DNA of 64,000 bases from Bryobacterales bacterium (lineage in GTDB: Bacteria > Acidobacteriota > Terriglobia > Bryobacterales > Bryobacteraceae), in NCBI GenBank assembly GCA_016713735.1, contig JADJOP010000005.1, forward strand, positions 186,001 through 250,000, in the 5' to 3' direction. Shown here piece by piece: positions 48,572 to 58,530 of this stretch. Under the pieces are notes generated by a model. It was not told the origin of the DNA. It was given only the letters and a program-made list of their open reading frames with translations, and ran no database searches. A program made the position numbers and the translations under genes. Within the stretch, counting starts at the first letter, position 1. Each line of letters opens with the position of its first letter.

Positions 48572-49840
48572 CTACCTCTTCTTAACCTCCAACGGCATCC
48601 GCACCTCGCCCCCCTGCGCATCCCGCACCACAATCGCCTCATACCCCAACGGCTGAATCCGCATCACATCCCCATCGATCTCCACACTCAAGAACTGGTG
48701 CGTCGGACTCGTCCCCACAATATTCGCCAGGTCCATCTCCTTCCGCACATCCCCATCCCGCAACTCCCCGCCCGACCCCGACACCACATACTGCACACCC
48801 CCCGTCGCCTCGTTCCGCTTCACAATCTGCAAATTGTGCTCATGCCCGTTGAACACCGCCTCCACCCCCGCCTTCGACATCATCTCCACCGCATCCTGCA
48901 TCCACGCCAAACTCGCCTCGTGCCTCGGACCCGCCGTGAACGGCGGATGATGCCAGTAAGCAATCCGCCACGGCGCCGCCGCCTTGGCCAACTCCCCCGC
49001 CAGCCACTGCTTCTGCTCCCCGCTCTTCCACATATTCCGCCGCGGCCCCTGCGCCGCGCACTCCGTCGAATCCAGCGCATAAAACTGCGCCAGCCCGCCC
49101 ACCTCAAACGCATACCACCGCTCGCCCTTCCCCGCCGGAGAAAAGAAGTTGTCCAGGTACACCTCCAAATCCCCCCGGTTCTCGCTCTCGTTGCCGTCAT
49201 GATTCCCCAGCGACGCGTAAAATGGCATCCGCCGCAGCAACCCCGCATACGGCACAAAAAACTTCTTCTGCCAGTGCTTGTCCTTGTCCCCCGAACTCTT
49301 CGTGAACAGCCCGAACGGCACCCCGTAAATGTTGTCCCCCGTCGTGATCAGAAATCGGACAGGATTGTCCGATTTCTCGTGCCGCGCAAACTCCGCTTCC
49401 ATCGCCCGCGCAATCTTGTACTGCGGATCGCTCCCCGTCCCGTAATCCCCCATCACGAAAAACCGCAGCTTCCGCGCCTGCTCCGGCATCGTCCGCAACT
49501 CCCCATCCCCAAACGCTGCCCCGTTCACCACCACCCGGAACGGATACGCCCGGTCCGGCTCCAACCCCGTCACATGCATCCAATTCAACTTCGTCTCGTG
49601 CCGCTTGCCCCCGATCTCCACCACCGCCGCCCCCAGCGGCTTGCTCGCGCGCCCGATCGTGTTCCCGCTGCCCCCCGTCGTCCCCCACGCAATCCACGCC
49701 TCGCGCGCCGTCACCGCGCCTACGTAGACATGCTTCTTCTCGGCCGCCTGTGCCTTACCAGCCCCGCTCCAAACCCACCACGTTCCAACCGCCAGAGCCG
49801 CGCCGCAAATATACCGTAACTGTCTTCTTCGCATCGTCAC
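48572..49840 (-). CDS. Exported metallophosphoesterase with purple-acid-phosphatase-like N-terminal domain
   Basis: This 422-residue protein has a signal segment (MTMRRRQLRYICGAALAVGT), then a fibronectin-like N-terminal domain (AREAWIAWGTTGG), then the calcineurin-type core. Metal-site motifs are VMGDYGTGSD, LITTGDNIYG, LGNHDGNESE, AYWHHPPF and NGHEHNLQIV, i.e. the full D-x-H, GDN, GNHD/E, H and GHxH set. It should hydrolyse phosphate esters in the periplasm. Its 5' end overlaps the previous gene by about 80 bases, with the signal peptide inside the overlap. It is coupled to the kinase-like protein. Confidence 0.88.
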   Translation of the reverse strand: MTMRRRQLRYICGAALAVGTWWVWSGAGKAQAAEKKHVYVGAVTAREAWIAWGTTGGSGNTIGRASKPLGAAVVEIGGKRHETKLNWMHVTGLEPDRAYPFRVVVNGAAFGDGELRTMPEQARKLRFFVMGDYGTGSDPQYKIARAMEAEFARHEKSDNPVRFLITTGDNIYGVPFGLFTKSSGDKDKHWQKKFFVPYAGLLRRMPFYASLGNHDGNESENRGDLEVYLDNFFSPAGKGERWYAFEVGGLAQFYALDSTECAAQGPRRNMWKSGEQKQWLAGELAKAAAPWRIAYWHHPPFTAGPRHEASLAWMQDAVEMMSKAGVEAVFNGHEHNLQIVKRNEATGGVQYVVSGSGGELRDGDVRKEMDLANIVGTSPTHQFLSVEIDGDVMRIQPLGYEAIVVRDAQGGEVRMPLEVKKR

Positions 49841-51383
49841 CCTTCACCAGCGCCTTCATATACGACGCCCCCGGCGCTTCCGGAACCGTCAGCCCCGTCG
49901 CGCCCAGCGCCGTCGCCGCGCCACTCCCATTATCGAAGAGACTCCACTCCACCTTGTAGCCCATGTCCTCGGTCCTGTATCCCGGACTCTTCGCCAACCC
50001 ATGCTTCGCCGCCAAATCATCAAACGCCAGTTTCCCCCCCTCCACGCGAAACCGGTCCAGCGGCAACACCTGCGTTAGAAACGCCCGCCCAATCTTGTCC
50101 CGCCGTTCGATCAACGCATCGGCCACCCACTTCTCGGCCCCCGGATCGCTATACTCCCCCGTCTTCACAATCGCCCGGATCTCTTCATCCGTAAACGCCA
50201 TCACCTGCTTCGCCGCCCAGAAATTGTCGTCCGCCAGCCGGTTCACAAACGCCGGATTCGGATACTCCGGCACCCACTCCGCCGCCCGGAACAGCTTCGA
50301 CTCAAACCGCCCCACGCTCTTGTACGCCGGATACTCCGCCCGCGCCCAATACGGCACAGCCAGCCCCAGGCTGAAGAAATTCTTCGCCGCCGCCCCCCGC
50401 TCAAACAGATACTCAAACCCCGACCGCGGCGAATTCGGCCCATAGCTCGCGCTCCCCAGCGTCGACCCAAAATCAATCAGGTAGTGCTTCACAAACGTGA
50501 CCCCGCCCTCCGTGTGCAGCATGTCCAGCGAATTCACCGCCCGCGAATCGTCATGCGCCACCCACGCGCAAAACACACCCAGCCCTCGCAAATCCCGCCG
50601 GTGCTCATGCGGCACAATATCGTTCGGATCATCCCGCCGCATCCCCGAATACTTATACGGACCCACCGGCTTCCCCGGCAGATACAAACTCGCCCCGCCC
50701 CGGTACAACCCCTCCTTCGTCCGCGGCACCCGCATCAATAGCTCCGTCACATCCCGCTGCGTCATCTTCCGAGGCTTGCCCTTGGCATCCAGAATCTGCA
50801 CATCCTCGCCCAACACCAGGTCCTCGCGCGTGAACTGCACAATGTAGTTCTCCGGCACGTTGTAGCCCAGCGCATAAAACAGCTTCGACACCAGCGCATC
50901 CGGCGCCGTCGCAATCTCCGGGTACTCCAGCGGATCGAACTTCAATACATACCGCCGCTTCTTCGCATCCAGAATCTCAAACCCCGGCGTCACCCCCTCG
51001 CTCTTGGCCTTCACCACCGTCCACTTGCCCTCTTTCGAAGGCGCATTCTCATTGCCCGCCCCGCGCACCAACTCCGCCACGCTCATCTTCTTGTAGTAAT
51101 GCCGCGGCTCCCACCACGCGCTCGCCATCGGCTCGCCCAGCGTGTTCACCGCCCGCGCCGGAATCGGCGGCGTCACCTTCCCATTCACTTTCTCGCCCAC
51201 CTGCTCGCCCGGCTTGGCAAACATATGCGCAAAGAAATCGTAGTAGTCGCTGATCTTCCGCCGAATCGCCTTCGATGCATCCCGCGCCTTAGGCTCCGCC
51301 ATCAACGGATCATCCGCATAAAACCTCGCCGGCCCCTCCGCCCCCGCCGCCAAAAACAGCCCCATCTGCAGCACGCCCGCCAT
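49755..51383 (-). CDS. Protein with kinase-like motifs, unknown function
   Basis: This 542-residue protein has a short hydrophobic N-terminus (MAGVLQMGLFLAAGAEGPAR) that may be a signal peptide. It contains motifs like those of atypical kinases: VLKFDPLEYPEIATAPDALV (Lys), VAHDDSRAVNSLD (catalytic Asp and Asn) and HYLIDFGSTLGSASYG (metal-binding DFG). The spacing fits HipA/CotH-like folds, but I cannot assign a family. It sits between an Omp85-like barrel gene (13 bases upstream) and a phosphoesterase whose gene it overlaps by about 86 bases. A kinase-phosphatase pair tied to the outer membrane is a reasonable hypothesis; a pseudokinase is the alternative. Confidence 0.72.
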   Translation of the reverse strand: MAGVLQMGLFLAAGAEGPARFYADDPLMAEPKARDASKAIRRKISDYYDFFAHMFAKPGEQVGEKVNGKVTPPIPARAVNTLGEPMASAWWEPRHYYKKMSVAELVRGAGNENAPSKEGKWTVVKAKSEGVTPGFEILDAKKRRYVLKFDPLEYPEIATAPDALVSKLFYALGYNVPENYIVQFTREDLVLGEDVQILDAKGKPRKMTQRDVTELLMRVPRTKEGLYRGGASLYLPGKPVGPYKYSGMRRDDPNDIVPHEHRRDLRGLGVFCAWVAHDDSRAVNSLDMLHTEGGVTFVKHYLIDFGSTLGSASYGPNSPRSGFEYLFERGAAAKNFFSLGLAVPYWARAEYPAYKSVGRFESKLFRAAEWVPEYPNPAFVNRLADDNFWAAKQVMAFTDEEIRAIVKTGEYSDPGAEKWVADALIERRDKIGRAFLTQVLPLDRFRVEGGKLAFDDLAAKHGLAKSPGYRTEDMGYKVEWSLFDNGSGAATALGATGLTVPEAPGASYMKALVKGDDAKKTVTVYLRRGSGGWNVVGLERGW

Positions 51384-51396
51384 CGCCCATCCTCTT

Positions 51397-52695
51397 TCAT
51401 TGCTCGTTCATGGTCATCCCCCGCGCGAAAATGAATGCGGGCGCGGAACTGCCAAACGGCCGCTGCGCAAACACATCGTTGAACTTGAACCACACCTGAA
51501 AGCCCTCATGGCTGAAGCCCACATCAATCCGGATAAACGTCGCGTTCCGCGCATTGAACCTCATCCCAAATCCCACCGCGCTCTCCAGATTCTTAAAATC
51601 CAACTGGCTCCGCTTCGCCGTCACCTTCCCGGCATCGGCGAAAATCGCCATGTCCATCCCCGAGAACACCTCCCACCGGTACTCCGCGTTCATCACCAGC
51701 ATGTTCTCGTCATAAAACCGGTACGGACGAAATCCTCTTAAATCCTGCGACCCGCCCAACACGCTCTGCAAATAGAACGGCACCGTCTGATCCGCGTCAT
51801 GCACCGTCATCACCGTCCGCCCGCGCAGCACAATCACCCGCCGCTTGTTGAACAGCGGCAAATACTGCTGCGCCTCCAAATCCACCCGCTGAAACCCGTG
51901 CCGCTTCAGCCCGCGGTCGTTGTAGCTGTCATACCGCATCGTGTAATTGCCGCCCTGCCGCGGACCCGTCTTCGAGTCCCGGTAATCGGCCTGCGCAAAC
52001 ACACCCCAGCGGTAGAAATCCGTCTGTTGGTCAATCCCCGATGCCTGCCCCACCGGAAACACCTTCTCCGCGCTCGCATACCGCTCATCCTGCCCCGGAC
52101 CCACGTTGTTCCACATGTAGCCCGACGAAAACCCCGCCCGCAGCCACTTGTTGATGTGCACCCCCACCAGCCCATCGGCCGCCGTGTTCTCCAACCGGTA
52201 ATTCGTCCGCCGCACCTTCTCCGAATCCGGACCCTGCCCATAAAATGGCAGGCTGTTGTAGTTGTGATGCAGCGCCCGCGCCTCCCAGAACAACCGCCCG
52301 TTGGCCGTCTTCGGCTGCCCCATCGCCGCCTCCAGCCTCACCCACTGCCGCGTCGACGCCTGCGCCGACGCATCCACAAACATCGTCCCCCGCGCCAAAT
52401 CCGTCCTCAGATACTGCGGACCCAACCCAAACCCGCCGCCCGTTCCCAATCCCCCCAGCTTCACCCGAAACCCGCCAATCCCCGCCGTCAGCCTCTCCAA
52501 CACCTTCGCGTCTTTGATATAAATCAGCCGCTCCTCGATCTTCGACGGCGCATCCGGCTCCAGCTTCGCCGTCTTCTTGTCGCGCTCCGCCTCGATCTCT
52601 TCCACGCGCGTCTGCTGCCCCGCCAGAGGCAGCCCTAGCAGCCACACCACCCCTACCACAACCCCAATCCTGACCAATCTTGACTGTTTACTCAT
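51397..52695 (-). CDS. BamA/TamA (Omp85) family outer membrane protein
   Basis: This 432-residue protein starts with a signal peptide (MSKQSRLVRIGVVVGVVWLL), then a short charged coil (QTRVEEIEAERDKKTAKLEP) instead of full POTRA domains, then a beta-barrel rich in alternating strands (GGFGLGPQYLRTDLARGTMF, SSGYMWNNVGPGQDERYASA). It has the Omp85 loop-6 signature DLRGFRPYRF and a C-terminal strand region with GFQVWFKFNDVFA. Because POTRA repeats are lacking, it resembles the short surface-antigen D15 type rather than essential BamA. It is the first gene of its operon. It probably forms an outer membrane pore or insertase for the two downstream proteins. Confidence 0.87.
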   Translation of the reverse strand: MSKQSRLVRIGVVVGVVWLLGLPLAGQQTRVEEIEAERDKKTAKLEPDAPSKIEERLIYIKDAKVLERLTAGIGGFRVKLGGLGTGGGFGLGPQYLRTDLARGTMFVDASAQASTRQWVRLEAAMGQPKTANGRLFWEARALHHNYNSLPFYGQGPDSEKVRRTNYRLENTAADGLVGVHINKWLRAGFSSGYMWNNVGPGQDERYASAEKVFPVGQASGIDQQTDFYRWGVFAQADYRDSKTGPRQGGNYTMRYDSYNDRGLKRHGFQRVDLEAQQYLPLFNKRRVIVLRGRTVMTVHDADQTVPFYLQSVLGGSQDLRGFRPYRFYDENMLVMNAEYRWEVFSGMDMAIFADAGKVTAKRSQLDFKNLESAVGFGMRFNARNATFIRIDVGFSHEGFQVWFKFNDVFAQRPFGSSAPAFIFARGMTMNEQ

Positions 52696-52768
52696 GTAGC
52701 CCCAAATTACTAGCTTCGCACATCGCTTGCATCACACTTCCTACGTCCGCACCGCTACACTGGATTGC

Positions 52769-54184
52769 ATGCAACTCACCTTCTGGGGGGCGGCTCAAAC
52801 CGTCACCGGCTCCATGCATGAGCTCTCCATCAACGGTCAACGCTACCTCCTCGATTGCGGCCTCTACCAAGGCCGCCGCGCCGAAACCTTCGAGCGCAAC
52901 CGCCACTTCCCCATGCCGGTCAAATCCCTCTCCGGCGTCGTCCTCTCCCACGCCCACATCGACCATAGCGGCAACCTCCCCTCCCTCGCCCGCGACGGCT
53001 ACTCCGGCGATATCCATTCCACCCCCACCACTCTCGATCTCTGCAAGAAGATGCTCCTGGACTCGGCTTACCTGCAACAAAAAGACGCGGAATTCCTCAA
53101 CAAACGCGCTCAACGCCGCCGCGCCGTCCTCCAACACAATGGCGACGCCCCCGCCGAACCCCTCTACTCCATCGCCGACGCCGAACGCATCCTCACTCAC
53201 TTCCGTACCGCCGGCTACCACGCCCCCGCCCAACTCTCCGATGAGGTCGACTTCGAATTCGCCGACGCCGGCCACCTCCTCGGCTCCGCCAGCGTCCTGC
53301 TCAACCTCAAATCCAAAGGCAAACACCTCCGCCTCCTCTTCTCAGGCGACGTCGGCCGCCCCAACCTCCCCATCATCCGCGACCCCGAACCCGCCCCCGA
53401 AGCCGACTACCTCATCCTCGAATCCACCTACGGCGGACGCCTCCACAAGCACGACGAAATCGTCTTCGACAAACTCCGCGACACCATCAACCGCACCGCC
53501 GCACGCGGCGGCCGCATCATCATCCCCGCCTTCGCCGTCGGCCGCACCCAGCAAATCGTCTTCCTCCTCCATCAGATGTGCTGCGGCCAAGGCATCCCCG
53601 ACATCCCCATCTTTGTCGACTCCCCCCTCGCCATCAACGCTACCGACGCCTACCGCGCCCACCCCGAATGCTTCGACGCCGAAACCATGGCCTACCTCGA
53701 CAACCACGACGACCCCTTCGGCTTCCGCCGCCTCCGCTACGTCCGCGAAGCCTCCGAATCCAAGGCGCTCAATGACCTCCGCGGCCCCATGATCGTCATC
53801 TCCGCCTCCGGCATGTGCGAAGCCGGACGCATCCTCCACCACCTCCGCAACAACATCGAGGACCCCCGCAATACCATCTTGATCGTGGGCTTCCAGGCCG
53901 AACACACCCTCGGCCGCAAAATCGTCGAACGCCGCGCCGAAGTCCCCATCTTCGGCGAACCCATGCGCCTCCGCGCCGAAGTCGTCACCATCCAGGAACT
54001 CTCCGGCCACGCCGACCAGGCCGAACTCCTCCACTGGATCAAACCCACCGCCCGCCGCCTCAAAGGCATCTTCCTCGTCCACGGCGAACCAACCAACCAG
54101 GAAGCCCTCAAAACCGCCATCGAAGAACGCTACAACGTCCCCGTCCACATCCCCCATCGTGGCGAAACCATCCAGCTCCACTAA
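52769..54184 (+). CDS. Beta-CASP metallo-beta-lactamase RNase-like protein
   Basis: The ATG at 52769 (MQLTFWGAAQTVTGSMHELS) is the family start; an upstream in-frame ATG at 52727 has no support. The 471-residue chain has the zinc motif LSHAHIDHSGNLPSLARDGY, LLFSGDVGR, the beta-CASP motif LILESTYGGRLHKHDE, IVISASGMCEAGRILHHLRN, IVGFQAEHTLG and the C-terminal SGHADQAEL His. These match the bacterial CPSF73-like RNA-processing exonuclease group. It acts in the cytoplasm on RNA ends, by family knowledge. TACACT ends 7 bases before ATG and no ribosome site is present, so the mRNA may be leaderless. Confidence 0.9.
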   Translation: MQLTFWGAAQTVTGSMHELSINGQRYLLDCGLYQGRRAETFERNRHFPMPVKSLSGVVLSHAHIDHSGNLPSLARDGYSGDIHSTPTTLDLCKKMLLDSAYLQQKDAEFLNKRAQRRRAVLQHNGDAPAEPLYSIADAERILTHFRTAGYHAPAQLSDEVDFEFADAGHLLGSASVLLNLKSKGKHLRLLFSGDVGRPNLPIIRDPEPAPEADYLILESTYGGRLHKHDEIVFDKLRDTINRTAARGGRIIIPAFAVGRTQQIVFLLHQMCCGQGIPDIPIFVDSPLAINATDAYRAHPECFDAETMAYLDNHDDPFGFRRLRYVREASESKALNDLRGPMIVISASGMCEAGRILHHLRNNIEDPRNTILIVGFQAEHTLGRKIVERRAEVPIFGEPMRLRAEVVTIQELSGHADQAELLHWIKPTARRLKGIFLVHGEPTNQEALKTAIEERYNVPVHIPHRGETIQLH

Positions 54185-54205
54185 CCAGACAACACACCAC
54201 AACCC

Positions 54206-55567
54206 ATGAGCGCCGCCTCCCAAACTCTACCGCCCCCCAACCGCACTCTCCTCGACCGCCTCCTCGCCCCCTTCTCCCAGGTCCAGGGCGGCGAAGGCGC
54301 CGGCGCTCTCCTCCTCGCCGCCAACGTCTTCCTCCTCCTCGGCTCCTACTACGTCCTCAAAACCGTACGCGAAGCCCTCATCCTCTCCGAATCCGGCGCC
54401 GCCGTGAAAAGCTACGCCTCCGCCGGACAGGCCGTCCTCATGTTCCTCCTCGTCCCCGCCTACAGTTGGTTCGGCTCCCGCGTCGGCCGCCTCACCCTCG
54501 TCGCCGGCTCCACCCTGTTCTTCGCCGCCCACCTCGCCGTCTTCTTCCTGCTCGGCCAATCCGGCGTCAGGATTGGTGTCCCCTTCTACCTCTGGCTCGG
54601 CGTCTACAACATGTTCGTCGTCGCCCAGTTCTGGGCCTTCTCCAACGACCTCTACACCGAAGAGCAAGGCAAACGCCTCTTCCCCATCATCGGCGTTGGC
54701 GCCTCCCTCGGCGCCTGGCTCGGCGCCCTCGCCGCCAAGGAACTCTTCAAACTCTTCTCCCCCTACCAACTCATGTTGATCGTCATCGGCATCCTCGCCG
54801 CCTGTGTCGCCCTCACCTATCTCAGCCACCTCCGCTCGCAACGCCAGTCCGCCGCCACCACCGCCAAGGCCGCCGAAGCTCCCCTCGACCGCGCCGGCGG
54901 CTTCGCCCTCGTCTTCCAAAACCGCTACCTGCTCTTAATCGCCTTCCTCGTTCTCCTCCTCAATCTCGTCAACACCACCGGCGAATTCCTCCTCGGTGAC
55001 TTCGTCGCCAATCAGGCCACCGCCCGCTTCGGCCCCGGCCCCGACGCCGCCGCCCAGCGCGGCGCCTTCATCGGCCAGTTCTATGGCGACTTCTTCGGCT
55101 GGGTCAACCTCCTCGGCTTCCTCATCCAAACCTTCCTCGTCTCCCTCATCTTCAAATACGCCGGCATCGGCGCCGCCCTCTTCATCCTCCCCGTCATCGC
55201 CCTCCTCGGCTACAGCTTCCTCATCTTCGTCCCCGTTCTCGCCATCGTTCGCGCCGCCAAAATCCTCGAAAACTCCACCGACTACTCCCTCAACAACACC
55301 GTCCGCCACGCCCTCTTCCTGAACACCTCCCGCGAAGCCAAATACAAAGCCAAAGCCGCCATCGACACCTTCTTCGTCCGCTTCGGCGACCTCATCCAAG
55401 CCGCCGTCGTCTTCACCGGCACCACCCTCCTCTGGACCACCAAAAACTTCGCCCTCCTCAACGCCATCTTCGTCCTCGTCTGGCTGGTCATCGCCTGGCA
55501 AATCTACCGCCTCTACAAACAGCAGGAACCGGCCGCACCCGCCGCCAACCCCGCCCCCGAAAAATAA
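54206..55567 (+). CDS. Npt1/Npt2-like nucleotide transporter, MFS-type
   Basis: This 453-residue membrane protein has about 12 hydrophobic segments, including LLLAANVFLLLGSYYVLKTV, LIAFLVLLLNLVNTTGEFLL and LFILPVIALLGYSFLIFVPV. Features such as YYVLKTVREALILSESGAAV, WAFSNDLYTEEQGKRLFPII and NNTVRHALFLNTSREAKYKA, KAAIDTFFVRFGD match ATP/ADP translocase-like (Tlc/Npt) carriers, as found outside intracellular parasites too. The substrate here is not certain. It starts 21 bases after the beta-CASP gene, so the two are probably co-transcribed. Confidence 0.88.
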   Translation: MSAASQTLPPPNRTLLDRLLAPFSQVQGGEGAGALLLAANVFLLLGSYYVLKTVREALILSESGAAVKSYASAGQAVLMFLLVPAYSWFGSRVGRLTLVAGSTLFFAAHLAVFFLLGQSGVRIGVPFYLWLGVYNMFVVAQFWAFSNDLYTEEQGKRLFPIIGVGASLGAWLGALAAKELFKLFSPYQLMLIVIGILAACVALTYLSHLRSQRQSAATTAKAAEAPLDRAGGFALVFQNRYLLLIAFLVLLLNLVNTTGEFLLGDFVANQATARFGPGPDAAAQRGAFIGQFYGDFFGWVNLLGFLIQTFLVSLIFKYAGIGAALFILPVIALLGYSFLIFVPVLAIVRAAKILENSTDYSLNNTVRHALFLNTSREAKYKAKAAIDTFFVRFGDLIQAAVVFTGTTLLWTTKNFALLNAIFVLVWLVIAWQIYRLYKQQEPAAPAANPAPEK

Positions 55568-55664
55568 AAGGAGCTGGAAGTCCGAAAACTCCCCGCTCCA
55601 CGCCGGCCCTCCCGTTCCTCGCGCTCACGTCCGTCGCCCACACACCCGTCACACACACATTGCT

Positions 55665-55692
55665 GAGCCGCGACCGTGAGGGAGCGGTTCTT
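55665..55692. repeat. REP-like hairpin element, second copy
   Basis: GAGCCGCGACCGTGAGGGAG followed by CGGTTCTT folds as CCGC-GA-CC-GTGA-GG-GA-GCGG. It shares the GAGCCGCG...GCGGTTCT frame with the hairpin at 48542. It lies 100 bases after the transporter stop, in a non-coding stretch, and may double as a terminator. Confidence 0.5.
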
Positions 55693-55790
55693 CCTCACTC
55701 AAAACATAATTCGCAACGACAACTGAATCCGCCCTGGATGTCCCACATTCGGCCACCTCCACACAGTGATAAAATTCCCCCAGTTCCGCC

Positions 55791-58440
55791 ATGCAACCTA
55801 GGCTCGCGTTGATCCCCGCCCTCTCCCTCTCTCTCCTTGCCCTCTCCTTCGCCGCCCCTCTCCGCGCCGAAATCACCCCCGCCCAATCCGAACACTTCGA
55901 ACTCAAAATCCGCCCCCTCCTCGCCAAAAACTGCTTCTCCTGCCACACCCAATCCAAAATGGGCGGCCTCGCCCTCAACTCCCGCGAAGCCCTCCTCACC
56001 GGCGGCAAATCCGGACCCGCCATCAAATCCGGCGCCCCCACCGAAAGCCTCCTCATCCAGGCCCTCCACTACGCCAACCCCAACCTCAAAATGCCCCCCG
56101 CCGGCAAACTCCCCGACGCCGACATCGAACTCCTCGCCTCCTGGATCAAGGACGGCGCCTACTGGCCCGAACACAAAGCCGCCCCCCACCCCGCAAGCCA
56201 CCGCCTACCGCATCACCCCCGAACAGCGCGCCTGGTGGAGCTTCCAACCCATCCGCAAACCCGCCCCGCCTGCGCCCTCCACGAAAGCCGCCAACCGCAA
56301 CTGGCCCCAAACCAACATCGACCGCTTCCTCCTCGCCCGCATGGAAAAGGAAGGCCTCCAACCCGTCGCCCCCGCTGACCGCCGCACCCTCCTCCGCCGC
56401 CTCACCTACGACCTCACCGGCCTCCCGCCCACTCCCGAAGAAGTCACCGCCTTCCTCAACGACAAATCCCCCAACGCCTACGCCGCCGTCGTCGACCGCC
56501 TCCTCGCCTCCCCCCGCTACGGCGAACGCTGGGGCCGCCACTGGCTCGACGTCGCCCGCTACGCCGACGAAAAATACTCATCCACCGAAGACGCCCCCTA
56601 CCCCAACGCCTGGCGCTATCGCGACTGGGTCATCCAGGCCATGAACGACGACATGCCGTTCGACAAATTCCTCAAAGCCCAAATCGCTGGCGACCTCATC
56701 GACCCCGCCAACAAATCCCGCTACATCGCCGGCCTCGGCTTCTTCTCCCTCTCCCCCGAACAGCAGGACGACCGCGTCGACGCCCTCTCCCGAGGCCTCC
56801 TCGGCCTCACCGTCGCCTGCGCCCAATGCCACGACCACAAATTCGATCCCATCCCCACCAAGGATTACTACTCACTCCTGGGCATCTTCCGCTCCACCAA
56901 ACTCGACACCTACCCCCTCGTCCCCTCTGAAGTCGTCGCCGAATATGACAAGCGCAAAGCCGCCTCCGACGCCGGCAAAAAGAAACTCGACGAATACCTC
57001 GACCAGCAATCCCTCCAACTCGCCGAAATCCTCGCCTCCCAATCGGCCGCCTACCTCACCGCCATCCGCGAAGACCGCCCCAACGCCGCCCTTGACCCCG
57101 ACACCCTCGACCGCCTCAAAACCTACCTCGCGCAACCCAAGCTCGAACACCCCTTCCTCGCCGACTGGCGCAGCCCCAAGTTCGACCTCGACTCCTTCCA
57201 AGCCAAACTCCTCGCCGTCTACGCCGACAAAAAGCGAATCGATCGCGAAAACATGATCGCCCTCGGCGGCAAAACCGACAACCGCAGCGTCCGCGTCATT
57301 GAAGTCAAATCCCTCCCCCGCGACGACTACTTCCTCTACCGCGACTTCTTCAACTCCACCCGCGTCGGCAAATCAGACTCCGGTGTCTTCTACTACAAGG
57401 ACGCCAAGCTCGACCGCTGGCTCTCCCCCGCCTTCCTCGCCCACGCCAACCACCTCCGCGCCGAAGCCAAGCGCCTCAAGGAAGCCATCCCCGAGATGTA
57501 CCCCTTCCTCCAAACCGTCGCCGACACCGACAAGCCCCGCAACATCCGCGTCGAAATCAAGGGCAACCGCGACAACCTCGGCGAAGAAGCCCCCCGCCGC
57601 TTCCTCGAAGTCCTCTGCGACGGCGAACCCAAGCCGTTTACCCAAGGCAGCGGCCGCCTCGAACTCGCCCAAGCCATCGCCAGCCCTACTAACCCCCTCC
57701 CCGCCCGCGTCATCGTCAACCGCATCTGGCACGGCCACTTCGGCCGCGGCATCGTCCCCAGCCTCTCCAACTTCGGCCAGCTCGGCGAAAAACCCACCCA
57801 CCCCGAACTCCTCGATTACCTCGCCGCCCGCCTCATCGAACAAAACTGGTCCCTCAAATCCCTCCACCGCGAAATCGTCTTGAGCGCTGCCTATCAACTC
57901 TCCGCCCAAAACGCCGAACCCAACCTCACCAAGGACCCCTCCAACACCCTCCTCTGGCATTGGGCCCGCTACCGCCTCGACGTCGAACCCCTCCGCGACA
58001 CCCTCCTCTACCTCACCGGCGAACTCGACACCACCCTCGGCGGCAAACCCGAAAAACTCTCTGACCCCGCCGCCCGCCGCCGCACCGTCTACGGCTCCAT
58101 CTCCCGCCGCAAACTCGACGGCACCCTCGCCCTCTTCGACTTCCCCAACCCCGTCGCTACCTCTGAACAGCGCATCCAAACCGCCACCCCCCTCCAGCAG
58201 CTCTTCTTCCTCAACTCCGAATTCATCCAGGCCCGCGCCGAAGCGCTCTCCAAGCGCGTCGCCGCCGCCGCCCCCACTGACCCCGCCCGCATCGCCGCCG
58301 CCTACCGCACGCTCTTCCAACGCGACCCCGCCCCCGACGAACTCAAAATCGGACTCGAATATCTGAAATCCCCCGGCGCCACCTGGCCCCGCTACGCCCA
58401 GGCCCTCCTCAGCTCCAACGAACTCCTCTTCATCAACTAA
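55791..58440 (+). CDS. PSCyt1-DUF1549-DUF1553 (PSD1) protein, one frameshift
   Basis: The signal peptide is MQPRLALIPALSLSLLALSF; PSCyt1 carries KNCFSCHTQSKMGGLALNSR. The frame changes near 56180 in a run of C (two bases short or one extra) and continues with AYRITPEQRAWWSFQPIRKP, RWGRHWLDVARYADEKYSST, VACAQCHDHKFDPIPTKDYY and DUF1553 (ELAQAIASPTNPLPARVIVN, IWHGHFGRGIVPSLSNFGQ). Total length is about 882 residues. It is an exported, probably haem-binding protein; two CxxCH motifs are present. It forms a pair with the DUF1501 gene behind it and is the second such pair in the window. Confidence 0.87.
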
Positions 58441-58530
58441 AGGAACCACCCGTCATCGAACCCCCCACCGCGCCCAACCACCCCCACCCGCCGCCACCTC
58501 CTCCAAACCCTCGGCACCGGCTTCGGCGCC

